A stretch of 64,000 nucleotides of DNA from Firmicutes bacterium UBA5449 (lineage in GTDB: Bacteria > Bacillota > SHA-98 > UBA4971): positions 228,061-292,060 of the forward strand of contig DIQZ01000035.1 in assembly GCA_002424305.1 (NCBI GenBank). The letters run 5' to 3'. The translations under genes and the position numbers were made by a program. The notes beneath the pieces were generated by a model, which worked only from the letters and a program-made list of their open reading frames with translations, did not search any database and had not been told where the DNA came from. The stretch's first letter is position 1; each line of letters opens with the position of its first letter. Below are positions 17,404 to 26,603 of this stretch, piece after piece.

Positions 17404-18694
17404 AAGTGGTATACTTTTTAATCTTCCTAACAACAGTGGATTGATTGACTCCGAGGGCTTCCGCCATGTCATAGGTGGTTTCATGCTTCTCTTGCGCGTG
17501 CTTGATTATCTGCCTCTCAACCTCTTCCACAGCCTCGCGCAGAGGCATTATGCCTTTCACTATTACGTTGAGAGAACCTGTGTCAGCCTCACCTTTGACA
17601 TATGCCGGCAGATCCTCTACAGAGATCTCCTCTCCTTCTAACGTAACTATAAGTCGTTCCATCAGATTTTCCAATTCTCGAACGTTTCCGGGCCAAGAGT
17701 ACCGTGTCAGGCTCTCTCTTGCTTCCCTGGAAATCGTTTTGTTGTAGCCGTGGGCGCTATTGTGTTTTGCCAGGAAGTGATATATGAGGGGAATAACGTC
17801 ATCCCGTCTGTTTCTCAGTGGTGGGATGACTATTGGTACTACGTTTAATCTGTAGAAGAGGTCAGCACGGAACTCGCCTTTTTCCACCATTCCTGCCAGA
17901 TCTCTGTTGGTGGCTGCAATTATTCTGATATCAACCTCAATAGGCTGAATCCCGCCAACCCGCGTCAGACGACGTTCCTGAATCACTTGAAGAAGCTTTA
18001 CTTGAAGATCAAGAGGAAGATCAGATATCTCATCAAGGAAGAGAGTTCCCAAAGACGCAATCTCTATCATCCCGGGTTTGCCATCCCGCTTTGCGCCGGT
18101 GAACGCGCCTGCTTCGTAACCGAACAGCTCAGATTCAAGAAGGTTTTGAGGAATAGCCCCGCAGTTTATAGTGATAAAGGGAGCGTTCCGGCGAAGACTT
18201 GCATTATGAATAAATCGCGCGACAACCTCCTTACCCACACCTGATTCACCTAGAATAAGAACGGTACTGGTCACCTGCGCTACCTTACCCGCCAAGTGCA
18301 ACACTCGTCCCATTTCTACGCTGTAGGCGATGATAGCATTGGAAGGAGATTCATGCATCTTGCCATCCCCCGCAGATTCCCAGGACAGGAGTTCTCGAGC
18401 AGTTCTCGTAATACAGTCCTTGCTCACCCCGGGAAGAGCGCGAGCAAAAGCCTGATCAAGATCGCGTGAAACAGGCCCTCCTGAAGCCAATGCCCAAAGG
18501 ACTGCCTTCACATTATCTGAAAGCCTCAAAGCGACCTCAGGACATACCCTAAAACACTCTCCGCATCCATCACAGCGGGACGGGTCTATGATAATCTTGT
18601 CTCTTACGAAAGATATGGCATCAACAAGGCATCTTGGAATACAAGAACCACACCTTGTACACTTGTTGTCGTCGACAAAGACAAATCCGGGCAA
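17402..18694 (-). CDS. Sigma-54-dependent activator with N-terminal two-cluster ferredoxin domain
   Basis: The 430-residue protein begins with CTRCGSCIPRC and CDGCGECFRVCP, two 4Fe-4S ferredoxin motifs that could sense redox state. A linker and an AAA+ domain follow, with Walker A GESGVGKE, the sigma-54 contact loop GAFTGA, Walker B LFLDEIS and the arginine-rich FYRLNVVPI region. The C-terminus is a Fis-type helix-turn-helix (TYDMAEALGVNQSTVVRKI). The TTG at 18694 is six bases after GGGGGAGGG, so I prefer it to the GTG 12 codons upstream. It lies directly upstream of hydCBA on the same strand, with three inverted repeats between. It is most likely a redox-responsive activator of the hydrogenase. 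Confidence 0.9.
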   Translation of the reverse strand: MPGFVFVDDNKCTRCGSCIPRCLVDAISFVRDKIIIDPSRCDGCGECFRVCPEVALRLSDNVKAVLWALASGGPVSRDLDQAFARALPGVSKDCITRTARELLSWESAGDGKMHESPSNAIIAYSVEMGRVLHLAGKVAQVTSTVLILGESGVGKEVVARFIHNASLRRNAPFITINCGAIPQNLLESELFGYEAGAFTGAKRDGKPGMIEIASLGTLFLDEISDLPLDLQVKLLQVIQERRLTRVGGIQPIEVDIRIIAATNRDLAGMVEKGEFRADLFYRLNVVPIVIPPLRNRRDDVIPLIYHFLAKHNSAHGYNKTISREARESLTRYSWPGNVRELENLMERLIVTLEGEEISVEDLPAYVKGEADTGSLNVIVKGIMPLREAVEEVERQIIKHAQEKHETTYDMAEALGVNQSTVVRKIKKYTT

Positions 18695-18767
18695 TTGGCT
18701 CCCTCCCCCACAAGCGGCGTTATACAGCACATACCAGGCTAAGAGAGACCTATCGTAAGTTACATGC

Positions 18768-20798
18768 CTATGAGACTCCCAATTGCTCTTTATACTGGAG
18801 AAGATAGAGTTGATAGTAGATACCGCGTCTTGCCAAGAGTTCCTGGTGGGTTCCTATCTCTCTTACCCTTCCTTTATGGATTACAATAATCTTGTCGGCA
18901 TTTTGAATCGTTGACAGCCTGTGAGCTACGACAAGCGTGGTCCTTCCACGAATTAGCTTCGTCAGAGCATCTTGAATAAGGGCTTCAGTCTCAGTATCAA
19001 TACTTGAGGTAGCCTCATCCAAAACGAGAATAGCAGGATCTCGCGCAAGTGCTCTTGCAAATGCCAGAAGTTGCCGCTCACCGCTGGATAATGTGGCGCC
19101 CCTCTCCCTGACTCGCGCCTCATATTTCCCCGGGAGTTTACTTATGAACCTATCAGCATTGACATACCGCGCAGCTTTCAGCACTTCTTCGTCAGTAATG
19201 TCAGAGTCTCCCAGCCTTATATTGCTCTGAATGTCCCCGGTGAACAGGAAGACATCCTGCTGCACCACACCTATATGGCGACGAAGCTCATGTCGAGGTA
19301 TAGTACGAATGTCAACTCCGTCAATGAGTATCTGTCCCCGGGATATCTCATACATCCGTCCAATCAGGCTGATAATGGAAGTCTTGCCTGCGCCTGTAGC
19401 ACCTACGAAAGCACATGTTTCACCTGGCTCAACTCGGAAACTGACATCCCTTAGAACCCAGTCCCCTTCGTTGTATGCAAACCATACATTCTTGAACTCA
19501 ATCTCTCCCCTCGGCCTTGGGAAAGCCATGGGTAAGGTAGGATCAAGCTCAAGGTCATTAGCATCAAGGAGTATGAAAATTCGTTCCGCAGAAGCCATGG
19601 CAGACTGCATAATATCGTACTTTTCAGTAAGATCGTTAATGGGACGAAAAAACTGTTGCAAATAATTGATAAAAGCGAAGAGCATACCAAATTCCAAGGT
19701 TCCTGCGATTACACGCCGCCCGCCAAACCATATCAAAAGAGCAAGGGCAAGAGAAGAAATAAGCTCAATCGCAGGTCTGAAAATCGCGTTTATTTTGAGC
19801 CTTTGCATGGTCGCACCGAAGTAATCTCGATTGATCTTATCAAATTCCTGAAATTTCTTCTTCTCTCTACCAAAAATCTGAATTATCCGCATGCCTGAGA
19901 TGCTTTCAGCCAAAGTAGCATTAATCCTGGCGAGTCTCATCCTGACTGCTCTATATGCATCCCTGGCTTTGATGCGAAACAGAGCTGTGGCCCCAAATAT
20001 TACAGGGAGCATAGCAAAACTGACTAACGCAAGCCCAACGTTCATCTTCAACATCACTATGACAATCCCTATCAGCAAGAAGACGTCCTTGAACAAATTC
20101 ACCAGAACCGCAGTATACATCTCATTTAATGCGTCCATGTCATTTGTAACTCTGGTAACAAGACGTCCAATAGGATTCTTGTCGAAGAAGGATAAAGACA
20201 GACCCTGCAAATGCTGAAACAGCTCAAGCCTCATGCTTGATATGATCTTTAGGCCTGTGTACTGAAGAATGTATACCTGTACGTAATTAAGAAGAAAAGC
20301 CAGAGTTAAGGCGCCGAACAAAATTAGAGCCAGCTTCGTCACAGCACGGACATCATATTCTTTGAAGACACTTAAATCAGCGGAAGTAAGCTCCCGCTTT
20401 ATGATATCACCGTGCAACTCCATTATCAGATAATGCTTGTCTCCCTCCTGCCTAATTTCGGCAGGAACAGGCTCTCCTGCGATGTCGGAACCTGACTTGT
20501 CAAAACCTTTTTTCAGTTCCCGCTCGCGGACAAATATGTATTCATCAAATGCAATACCCCGCCGAGGTTCATTACCCGGAGTAAATGCCAGCATGGGTTC
20601 GTCAAGGGCATTCATGTGATCATCTATAGCTACTTTCATGAGATACGGCTGCACTAGATCCAGTCCTGTAATAAACAGTAACAGTACTATGCAGACCAGA
20701 AGGAGACGCCAGTATGGTATGGCATACTTGAGCAGCCTCTTCATGAGTCTCTTATCGTACGCTTTGCCCAACACGTCATCTTCATAATGGTTTGCCAT
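18768..20798 (-). CDS. Heterodimeric ABC exporter, active half (BmrD/YheH-like)
   Basis: The 676-residue half-transporter has an N-terminal six-helix membrane domain and a C-terminal ATPase. An insert of about 90 residues lies between helices 1 and 2 (about 62-152), which explains the extra length and matches the 673-residue BmrD of B. subtilis. The ATPase has Walker A GATGAGKTS, signature LSSGERQ and Walker B LVLDEATSS with the catalytic glutamate. It is four bases downstream of its partner gene and has GAGGAG before the ATG. The pair probably exports drugs or lipids; the natural substrate is unknown. Confidence 0.9.
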   Translation of the reverse strand: MANHYEDDVLGKAYDKRLMKRLLKYAIPYWRLLLVCIVLLLFITGLDLVQPYLMKVAIDDHMNALDEPMLAFTPGNEPRRGIAFDEYIFVRERELKKGFDKSGSDIAGEPVPAEIRQEGDKHYLIMELHGDIIKRELTSADLSVFKEYDVRAVTKLALILFGALTLAFLLNYVQVYILQYTGLKIISSMRLELFQHLQGLSLSFFDKNPIGRLVTRVTNDMDALNEMYTAVLVNLFKDVFLLIGIVIVMLKMNVGLALVSFAMLPVIFGATALFRIKARDAYRAVRMRLARINATLAESISGMRIIQIFGREKKKFQEFDKINRDYFGATMQRLKINAIFRPAIELISSLALALLIWFGGRRVIAGTLEFGMLFAFINYLQQFFRPINDLTEKYDIMQSAMASAERIFILLDANDLELDPTLPMAFPRPRGEIEFKNVWFAYNEGDWVLRDVSFRVEPGETCAFVGATGAGKTSIISLIGRMYEISRGQILIDGVDIRTIPRHELRRHIGVVQQDVFLFTGDIQSNIRLGDSDITDEEVLKAARYVNADRFISKLPGKYEARVRERGATLSSGERQLLAFARALARDPAILVLDEATSSIDTETEALIQDALTKLIRGRTTLVVAHRLSTIQNADKIIVIHKGRVREIGTHQELLARRGIYYQLYLLQYKEQLGVS

Positions 20799-20801
20799 AG
20801 T

Positions 20802-22562
20802 CTATATCTCCTCATCGGGGCTGAGCTCCGCTTCGAGCAACTGGCGCTCGTGAATTTCCGCATAGAGTCCCCCTAGAGCCACAAGAGACTCGTGATCGCC
20901 CTGCTCAGCAACCTGCCCTTCATCTAGGACGATGATTTCGTCAGCTTCCTTAAGCGTAGAAATCCTGTGGGATATGAGAATAGTTGTTCTCTCTTGCCTG
21001 ACATCACGCAGTGACTTGAGAATCCTCTCTTCTGTTCCGGTGTCTACTGCGGAAAAGCAGTCATCGAGAATCAAGATTTTGGGGTCTTTAATAAGCGCTC
21101 TGGCTATTGTAACCCTCTGCTTCTGCCCACCGGAAAGAGTCACTCCGCGCTCACCTATCAACGTATCAAATTCATCGGGAAATTCCCGGATATCATCTGC
21201 GACTCCTGCAAGTTCTGCAGCGTATTCTACTTCTTCACGAGTCAATTCATCACTTGCAAATGCAATATTACGACCGACAGAAGTCGAAAACAAAAAGTCA
21301 TCCTGTGGAACATAGCCGATATCTCTCCTCAGTATTGACAGAGGAATTTTGGTGATATCTATTCCATCAATAAGCAGCTCACCCGGGGAAGGATCGTACG
21401 CTCTTAGCAGTAGATCCACAAGAGTGCTTTTTCCACTCCCTGTACGGCCGAGAATGCCCAGTGTCATGCCGGCAGGGATGCAAAGAGCGATCCCATCTAA
21501 CACCGGAGAAGTTGCCTCCGGATATCGAAATGCCAAATTACGAAATTCGATTCTTCCTTCAATCCCCGGAATGTCCACTATGTCTTCAGCATCAGTAATC
21601 TTAGGTTGCACTCTGAATATCTCGTTAAGCCTGTCCAGGGACGCCATGCCCCGCTGGAGAGTGTTAACTACCCAACCTATAGCCATCATGGGCCATATCG
21701 CCATTCCGAGATAACCTGTGAATGCCACGAAATCCCCAAGACTTACATCGCCTAAGACAACTAACCTGCCTCCGTAACCCAAGACTACCACAAAGCTAAG
21801 ACCGGCCAGATACTGCACAAGGGGTCCGAAAAGGCCCCAAATTCTAACCAGATTCATATTGGTTGCAACGAGCGTCTCATTTGCCTGCCTAAACTTGGAT
21901 AACTCAGCCTCTTCCTGAACGAATGCTTTGACGACTCGAATACCGCTAAGATTTTCCTGAACAAAATCAGTGAGACCTGCAAAAGCCTCTTGAACCCTGA
22001 GAAACCTCGAATGTATGACTCTGGCAAACCGCGTGACAACCAAGGCTACGAAAGGTAAAGGCAGAAGGCCAAGGAGCACAAGTCGTGTATCAATTGTAGT
22101 CAGCATGACAGAGATTGTGGCAATAGAGAGGAATACTGCGTCTACCGTTAGCATTATGCCCTGTCCGAATGCTTGACGAACTGCGTTAATATCATTGGTA
22201 GCGTGCGCCATAAGTTCGCCGGTCTTATGCTTGTTAAAGAAATTCGCTGACAAAGTCTCCAGATGGGCAAAGAATTTATTCCGCAGTGTATAGTCAAGAA
22301 GCCTCGCGGTTCCAAATATGTAGATTCGCCAAAAATACCTTCCCACTGCAACAAGTAATGCAACTCCGATGATAAGGAATATGTAACGAAGAAGTCCTTG
22401 TTGAGTGAGAGCCCCCTGCCGAAACGCATCAGTCAAATTTCCAAGAAGCCGTGGAACTACCAGTTGAAGAACGTCAACAGCAACAAGAATTATGACACCT
22501 ATGACATATCTGTACCGATAGCGCCTAAGGAAGTCACCTAGCACCTGCAATTTTTGCCTCAT
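20802..22562 (-). CDS. Heterodimeric ABC exporter, degenerate half (BmrC/YheI-like)
   Basis: This 586-residue half-transporter has six membrane helices and an ATPase with Walker A GRTGSGKST and signature LSGGQKQR. Its Walker B reads LILDDCFSAVD: the usual catalytic glutamate is aspartate, the mark of the inactive site in asymmetric heterodimers such as BmrC (585 residues). It pairs with the gene at 18768-20798, whose site is intact. The ATG has GGAG ten bases upstream. The 237 bases between this gene and the agmatinase gene hold no feature that I can recognise. Confidence 0.9.
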   Translation of the reverse strand: MRQKLQVLGDFLRRYRYRYVIGVIILVAVDVLQLVVPRLLGNLTDAFRQGALTQQGLLRYIFLIIGVALLVAVGRYFWRIYIFGTARLLDYTLRNKFFAHLETLSANFFNKHKTGELMAHATNDINAVRQAFGQGIMLTVDAVFLSIATISVMLTTIDTRLVLLGLLPLPFVALVVTRFARVIHSRFLRVQEAFAGLTDFVQENLSGIRVVKAFVQEEAELSKFRQANETLVATNMNLVRIWGLFGPLVQYLAGLSFVVVLGYGGRLVVLGDVSLGDFVAFTGYLGMAIWPMMAIGWVVNTLQRGMASLDRLNEIFRVQPKITDAEDIVDIPGIEGRIEFRNLAFRYPEATSPVLDGIALCIPAGMTLGILGRTGSGKSTLVDLLLRAYDPSPGELLIDGIDITKIPLSILRRDIGYVPQDDFLFSTSVGRNIAFASDELTREEVEYAAELAGVADDIREFPDEFDTLIGERGVTLSGGQKQRVTIARALIKDPKILILDDCFSAVDTGTEERILKSLRDVRQERTTILISHRISTLKEADEIIVLDEGQVAEQGDHESLVALGGLYAEIHERQLLEAELSPDEEI

Positions 22563-22799
22563 AATCTTACAACTCCAAGCACACTCTCATAACCCGGTAG
22601 GATCAGATGTCCCCCAAGCTGCTACATTACATTATAACTGTGCCTGCCATCTATCGGCAACTCATTTCCGTGTCATTCAGCACTGTAGTAACGCTATCCC
22701 GATAGTCTGTGCCAATATTCATCTCATGTATTCCAGCACTTAAACGCCTTCGGGTTGCCAAATATCACGGTTCGGGCTGAAGGTGAAAAAAAATATCGA

Positions 22800-23675
22800 T
22801 CACTTCTGATAGGCGCTTACCCGGAGCAACATTTCCCGCACAATCTTCGCTGCCAGAAGTGAGGTTATGTCTGAGCAATCCCAAGGAGGAGCAACCTCAA
22901 CCAAATCAAACCCAACAATATTACACTGACCCAGCAGTCTCACTGCTTCAAGAATCTCCAAGGATGAACAGCCTCCTGGTTCAGGCGACCCTGTCCCAGG
23001 CGCAAAAGCAGGATCCACTACATCTATGTCAAGCGTTACGTAACATGGCAAATCCCCGATAATGCTAAGTGTTTCAGCGACAGCCTCAGGCAGACACCCT
23101 GCAATCCTACTGGGACAGGCGTCTGAATTTGCGAATCTGAATTCCTCCGCTGTTCCGGATCTGATCCCTATCTGATAGAGATTGTCCACCCCTACGATTT
23201 CAGAAGCCCTCCTCAGGACGGTAGCATGGGATAGCTTCTGACCTGCGTACCTGTGCCTGAAGTCTGCATGAGCATCCAGATGAACTATAGCCATGTCTTT
23301 CAGCGTTTGTGCCACTGCAGTGATGCAAGGCAAAGTCACCAAATGTTCACCTCCAAGAGCAAATGGGATCTTGCCGTCACCGACGATTTCACTGATGACT
23401 TCCATAATTGCCTCGAGGCTGCCTTCTACATTACCGAGGGGCAACACAACATCGCCGATATCCACAGCCCTTACCGATGATAGGCATAAGTCTAATACGG
23501 GGCTATAATCCTCCAGAGAATAAGACACATCCCTTATTCTGGACGGACCGTGGCGCGCGCCCGAACGCCAACTGCTTGTGAGATCCATGGGCAGTCCGAC
23601 AATGACTATATCGGCTTCGGCATATGAACTGTCAGCGCCAAAGAACCTTTGTCTTCTCTCCAATAAATCATTCAT
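22800..23675 (-). CDS. speB: Agmatinase
   Basis: Agmatinase hydrolyses agmatine to putrescine and urea with a two-manganese centre. The 291-residue sequence has all ureohydrolase motifs: GGEH, DAHADFR and DIDVVDPAFAPGTGSPEPGG, with the metal-binding His and Asp residues present. The frame is open to a GTG at 23753, directly after the stop of the preceding gene. The ATG at 23675 has AGGAAG six bases upstream and a more normal N-terminus, so I chose it. It follows the pyruvoyl arginine decarboxylase gene, so together they convert arginine to putrescine. Confidence 0.92.
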   Translation of the reverse strand: MNDLLERRQRFFGADSSYAEADIVIVGLPMDLTSSWRSGARHGPSRIRDVSYSLEDYSPVLDLCLSSVRAVDIGDVVLPLGNVEGSLEAIMEVISEIVGDGKIPFALGGEHLVTLPCITAVAQTLKDMAIVHLDAHADFRHRYAGQKLSHATVLRRASEIVGVDNLYQIGIRSGTAEEFRFANSDACPSRIAGCLPEAVAETLSIIGDLPCYVTLDIDVVDPAFAPGTGSPEPGGCSSLEILEAVRLLGQCNIVGFDLVEVAPPWDCSDITSLLAAKIVREMLLRVSAYQK

Positions 23676-23753
23676 CCCGCACTTCCTTCCGGAAGCTATC
23701 ATATGCATCGAGAGTCTCTCGGCAAGTTGGCCGCCTGTCCCGCAGGCATTCAC

Positions 23754-24212
23754 CTAATACCATAGGACAGCTCCTGCAAACGAGCATCCGGTTTTTTCCA
23801 CAACGTGTTCTGCCGCCCTTATCATAATTTTCTCCGGAAACTCATTACGAGCAGCCAAGGCTTCCCGCACCATTTCCTCAACCCGGGCTTCAGCTTCAGC
23901 CTTCGTGCACATACCGGTAAACTCCATAATCACACCGAAACTTCCGGACATGATGCCTACACCGATAGCAGCAGCGATACGCTGACCGGGAACCTCGCCG
24001 ATAATAACGCCATAGGCGGTTGGTGTAAGAGACCCGGGCGGTATTTCAACTTGGTGAGAATACTCGGCACCGGGAGGAAGAATACTGGAGACCCTGAGAA
24101 GATTCAAATTTCCAACACCTGCTGACAGCAATGCTTTATCAAACGCCGTAAGTGTCGTATCGCCTTCTCCACTTCCTGCAACTAACGTGAATCTATGTGG
24201 TGTTTGCAGCAT
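23754..24212 (-). CDS. pdaD: Pyruvoyl-dependent arginine decarboxylase
   Basis: This enzyme decarboxylates arginine to agmatine. The 152-residue proenzyme has the self-cleavage site VSSILPPGA, with Ser42-Ser43 where Ser43 becomes the pyruvoyl group. The conserved GVIIGEVPG and FGVIMEFTG segments follow. The length is close to the archaeal family (about 150-165 residues). It is immediately upstream of speB on the minus strand, which explains its role in putrescine synthesis. An ATG preceded by GTGGGGGTAAGAG is the likely start; the ribosome binding site is not strong. Confidence 0.92.
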   Translation of the reverse strand: MLQTPHRFTLVAGSGEGDTTLTAFDKALLSAGVGNLNLLRVSSILPPGAEYSHQVEIPPGSLTPTAYGVIIGEVPGQRIAAAIGVGIMSGSFGVIMEFTGMCTKAEAEARVEEMVREALAARNEFPEKIMIRAAEHVVEKTGCSFAGAVLWY

Positions 24213-24292
24213 TCTCTTACCCCCACTCTCCGATAGACTCTGAATCGTATATATACTATGATCACTTGTCTAAAGCTGCAATATCTATTTTG

Positions 24293-25648
24293 TTACCCAA
24301 CCATAACTTTTTCTTCAGGATAACGCACCTGCACAACATGCTGCCTCTGAGCAATTGCAGTCGCTATTGTAAGCGGGCCAAGACGACCGATGAACATAGT
24401 TAACATAATGAGAATCTTGCCCAACGCAGTTAAGCGGGAAGTAATTCCGGTGGAGAGGCCTACAGTCCCAAAGGCAGAGACAGTCTCAAATAATACCTCC
24501 AGGAATCCGCACGTCTCTGCTGCAGATAGGATTATGGTTATGAAGACTACTATAGTCAAAGAGATGACTGAAATAGCTAAGGCTCTATCAATTATTCTCT
24601 TGGGAATTCTCCTTCCATAGACCTCCACATCGTCCCTGCCCTTAATTACGCTTAGAACCGCAAGGAATAGGGCAGTGAATGTAGTGGTCTTGATTCCCCC
24701 GCCGGTAGAGCCGGGAGATGCACCTATGAACATTAAGGTCGCAAGAAAAAAGAGGGTTGCGGGCTTAAGATCCCCGGTGGGAATAGTGCTAAACCCTGCA
24801 GTGCGTGCAGTCACAGCCTGAAAGTACGAACCTACTAACCGCTCCCCTATCCCGAGAGATGCAAGAGTTTTCGGGTTCCTTCCTTCGAGCAAGAACACAC
24901 CTGTTGTTCCCAGGGCTATTAATATCACAGTTGCTGAGACAACAAGTTTCGTATGAAGGCTGTGCCTTGAGCCAAATGGGTTTTCTATGAGTTCTGTTAC
25001 AACAGTAAAACCCAGGCCTCCAACGATTATTAGGCCGGTTATTACTAGATTCACCCATATGTCTCCTCTATACAAGGAAAGGCTCTGAAACCCTCCAAAC
25101 AAGTCGAAACCGGCGTTCGAGAACGCAGAAACAGCATGAAACAACCCATAGTAAGCAGCTCTTGGAAGACTCATCTCCTCTGACCATCGAAGTGTGAGAA
25201 GAACTGCTCCTATGCCCTCTACAACGACTGTAACCACAATGACTTTCCTAATTAATCTAACCATGCCTTCAAGAGTCAACTGGTTCATAGCTTCCCGGAT
25301 TAGTATCCTTTCACGGAGCGTCACCCGCTTTCTAAGAATTAAAAAAACCAGGGTAGACATGGTCATGATACCAAGACCGCCAATTTGGATAAGACATATT
25401 ATCACTAGCTGGCCGAAAAGCGAGAATTGATCATAAGTATCTACAACTACAAGCCCGGTTACACAGACTGCAGATGTAGAAGTGAAAAGCGCATCCCCAA
25501 AGGGAAGCCTGTCTCCGCCTCGGGACGATAGCGGAAGACTAAGCAGCAGGCCTCCTATGGCTATGAGAACAGCAAAGCCTATCACAAGCACTTTGGGTGG
25601 ACTCAATCTATCAAAGTTTGCAAAGAGCTTTCGCCACTTCCCTGACAT
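24293..25648 (-). CDS. ktrB: TrkH/KtrB-type potassium transporter, membrane subunit
   Basis: The roughly 450-residue integral membrane protein has the four-repeat K+ channel-like fold of KtrB/TrkH. Pore-loop motifs include TSTSAVCVTGLVV, SAFSNAGFDLFGG and GASPGSTGGGIKTTT, and VSAFGTVGLSTG lies near the C-terminus. It takes up K+ driven by the membrane potential or Na+. It needs a KtrA/TrkA-type regulatory subunit, which is not in this window. The frame opens at a TTG at 25696, but the ATG at 25648 gives the typical length. Neither start has a well-spaced ribosome binding site. Confidence 0.88.
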   Translation of the reverse strand: MSGKWRKLFANFDRLSPPKVLVIGFAVLIAIGGLLLSLPLSSRGGDRLPFGDALFTSTSAVCVTGLVVVDTYDQFSLFGQLVIICLIQIGGLGIMTMSTLVFLILRKRVTLRERILIREAMNQLTLEGMVRLIRKVIVVTVVVEGIGAVLLTLRWSEEMSLPRAAYYGLFHAVSAFSNAGFDLFGGFQSLSLYRGDIWVNLVITGLIIVGGLGFTVVTELIENPFGSRHSLHTKLVVSATVILIALGTTGVFLLEGRNPKTLASLGIGERLVGSYFQAVTARTAGFSTIPTGDLKPATLFFLATLMFIGASPGSTGGGIKTTTFTALFLAVLSVIKGRDDVEVYGRRIPKRIIDRALAISVISLTIVVFITIILSAAETCGFLEVLFETVSAFGTVGLSTGITSRLTALGKILIMLTMFIGRLGPLTIATAIAQRQHVVQVRYPEEKVMVG

Positions 25649-25810
25649 TGCCTCTTGAGTCTCAGCAACCAGCCCAACCCCTCCAAAATGTCCCAAATGG
25701 ACCTAAATCTGATGACAAAATTATATCATTGTCAACCTACTTATCAAGAGGCGCATGATTTAGGCACATAACGTAGGTGCTCAACTTAGGCTCATACGAC
25801 TTGAGGCTGT

Positions 25811-26170
25811 TCACGCTACCTTGCGATTTCGTGGATGTGTAGCATCCCCTCGTCGCGCCCTCTGGACATGCGCTTCCGCCCTAAGTCTGGCTGTCTGGAG
25901 TTCTTCTCCTCTCGGAACCCTACCGGTAGCTTTCTTATATTCCTGTATGAAAAGTTCGATGAACTTCTCCATTTTTTCGTCGCCCTTGATACCCCACTGC
26001 TTATAGTGCTCCTCGATGTAGTCTACTATGTCCACGGTGGTATCAGCAATAATCTGGTACTTACGATTTCTCTGATATACCTGTAGCCCGTAACCTACAA
26101 GAATAATAATCAGAGGTTCCATAACTGACTCGCTGCTTATTACATTCCAGAGCATTTTCAACCACTTCAT
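25811..26170 (-). CDS. Small single-pass membrane protein, LL-H holin-like
   Basis: The 119-residue protein has one hydrophobic segment (about residues 14-32) followed by a charged helical region (YIEEHYKQW through EKFIELFIQEYKKATG). A basic tail rich in Arg follows. The pattern resembles the phage holin family named after phage LL-H, but no lysin or phage genes are near, so this label is tentative. The ATG at 26170 has GGGAGGTG six bases upstream; a longer frame starts at a GTG within that site. It stands alone, upstream of ktrB on the minus strand. Confidence 0.55.
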   Translation of the reverse strand: MKWLKMLWNVISSESVMEPLIIILVGYGLQVYQRNRKYQIIADTTVDIVDYIEEHYKQWGIKGDEKMEKFIELFIQEYKKATGRVPRGEELQTARLRAEAHVQRARRGDATHPRNRKVA

Positions 26171-26313
26171 GTTATTCACCTCCCCGTCATCAAGAATAGA
26201 GATTCTTCTCCCTACATGTCTATATTAAGTAGCAACATAAGATTTTGTGCTTCACCGTTGGATGAGGCGTATAGACAAGCCTATGACAGTGACGGTTATC
26301 GAGGGGATTCTGT

Positions 26314-26342
26314 TTGACACACACACTTGAACTTGCTATGAT
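26314..26342 (+). promoter_or_regulatory. Sigma-A promoter for tRNA-Arg
   Basis: TTGACA (26314-26319) and TATGAT (26337-26342) are separated by 17 bases, near the ideal consensus. The tRNA-Arg gene begins 14 bases after the -10 box. Confidence 0.9.
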
Positions 26343-26355
26343 GTACACACAAAGT

Positions 26356-26430
26356 GCGCCTATAGCTCAGGGGATAGAGCACCGGCCTCCGGAGCCGGGA
26401 GCGCAGGTTCAAGTCCTGCTAGGCGCACCA
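26356..26430 (+). tRNA. tRNA-Arg(CCG)
   Basis: The 75-base gene folds as a cloverleaf with a seven-pair acceptor stem (GCGCCTA/TAGGCGC) and encoded CCA. The anticodon stem CCGGC/GCCGG encloses the loop CTCCGGA, with anticodon CCG at positions 34-36, which reads the codon CGG. It is preceded by a near-consensus promoter. Confidence 0.95.
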
Positions 26431-26515
26431 TATTCTCCGGCTTTCTCTGTCAACTCACCCCCTGTCTCCTTTTCTCCATTTGCTTATTCATAAATTGTAT
26501 TGAAAACATGACGAA

Positions 26516-26544
26516 AAAGGATACTTGCACAATATAGCGAATAA
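26516..26544 (+). promoter_or_regulatory. Sigma-H-type promoter of spo0A
   Basis: AAAGGATAC (26516-26524), 11 bases and AGCGAATAA (26536-26544) match the B. subtilis sigma-H consensus RNAGGAWWW-N11-12-RNNGAATWW with one mismatch. The predicted start near 26550 is about 50 bases ahead of spo0A. Spo0A is activated by a sigma-H promoter in B. subtilis, so the fit is meaningful. The other spacer sequences of 26180-26603 show no further gene with good support. Confidence 0.72.
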
Positions 26545-26603
26545 AGCCAATGGGGTAAATTGCCAAAACTTGATCCTCCGGGGGAATCAGGGGGTACATG
26601 TAA

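Noticed and set aside
25811..26170. Prophage remnant signalled by the holin-like protein
   Set aside because: No lysin, structural or integrase genes and no attachment sites nearby.
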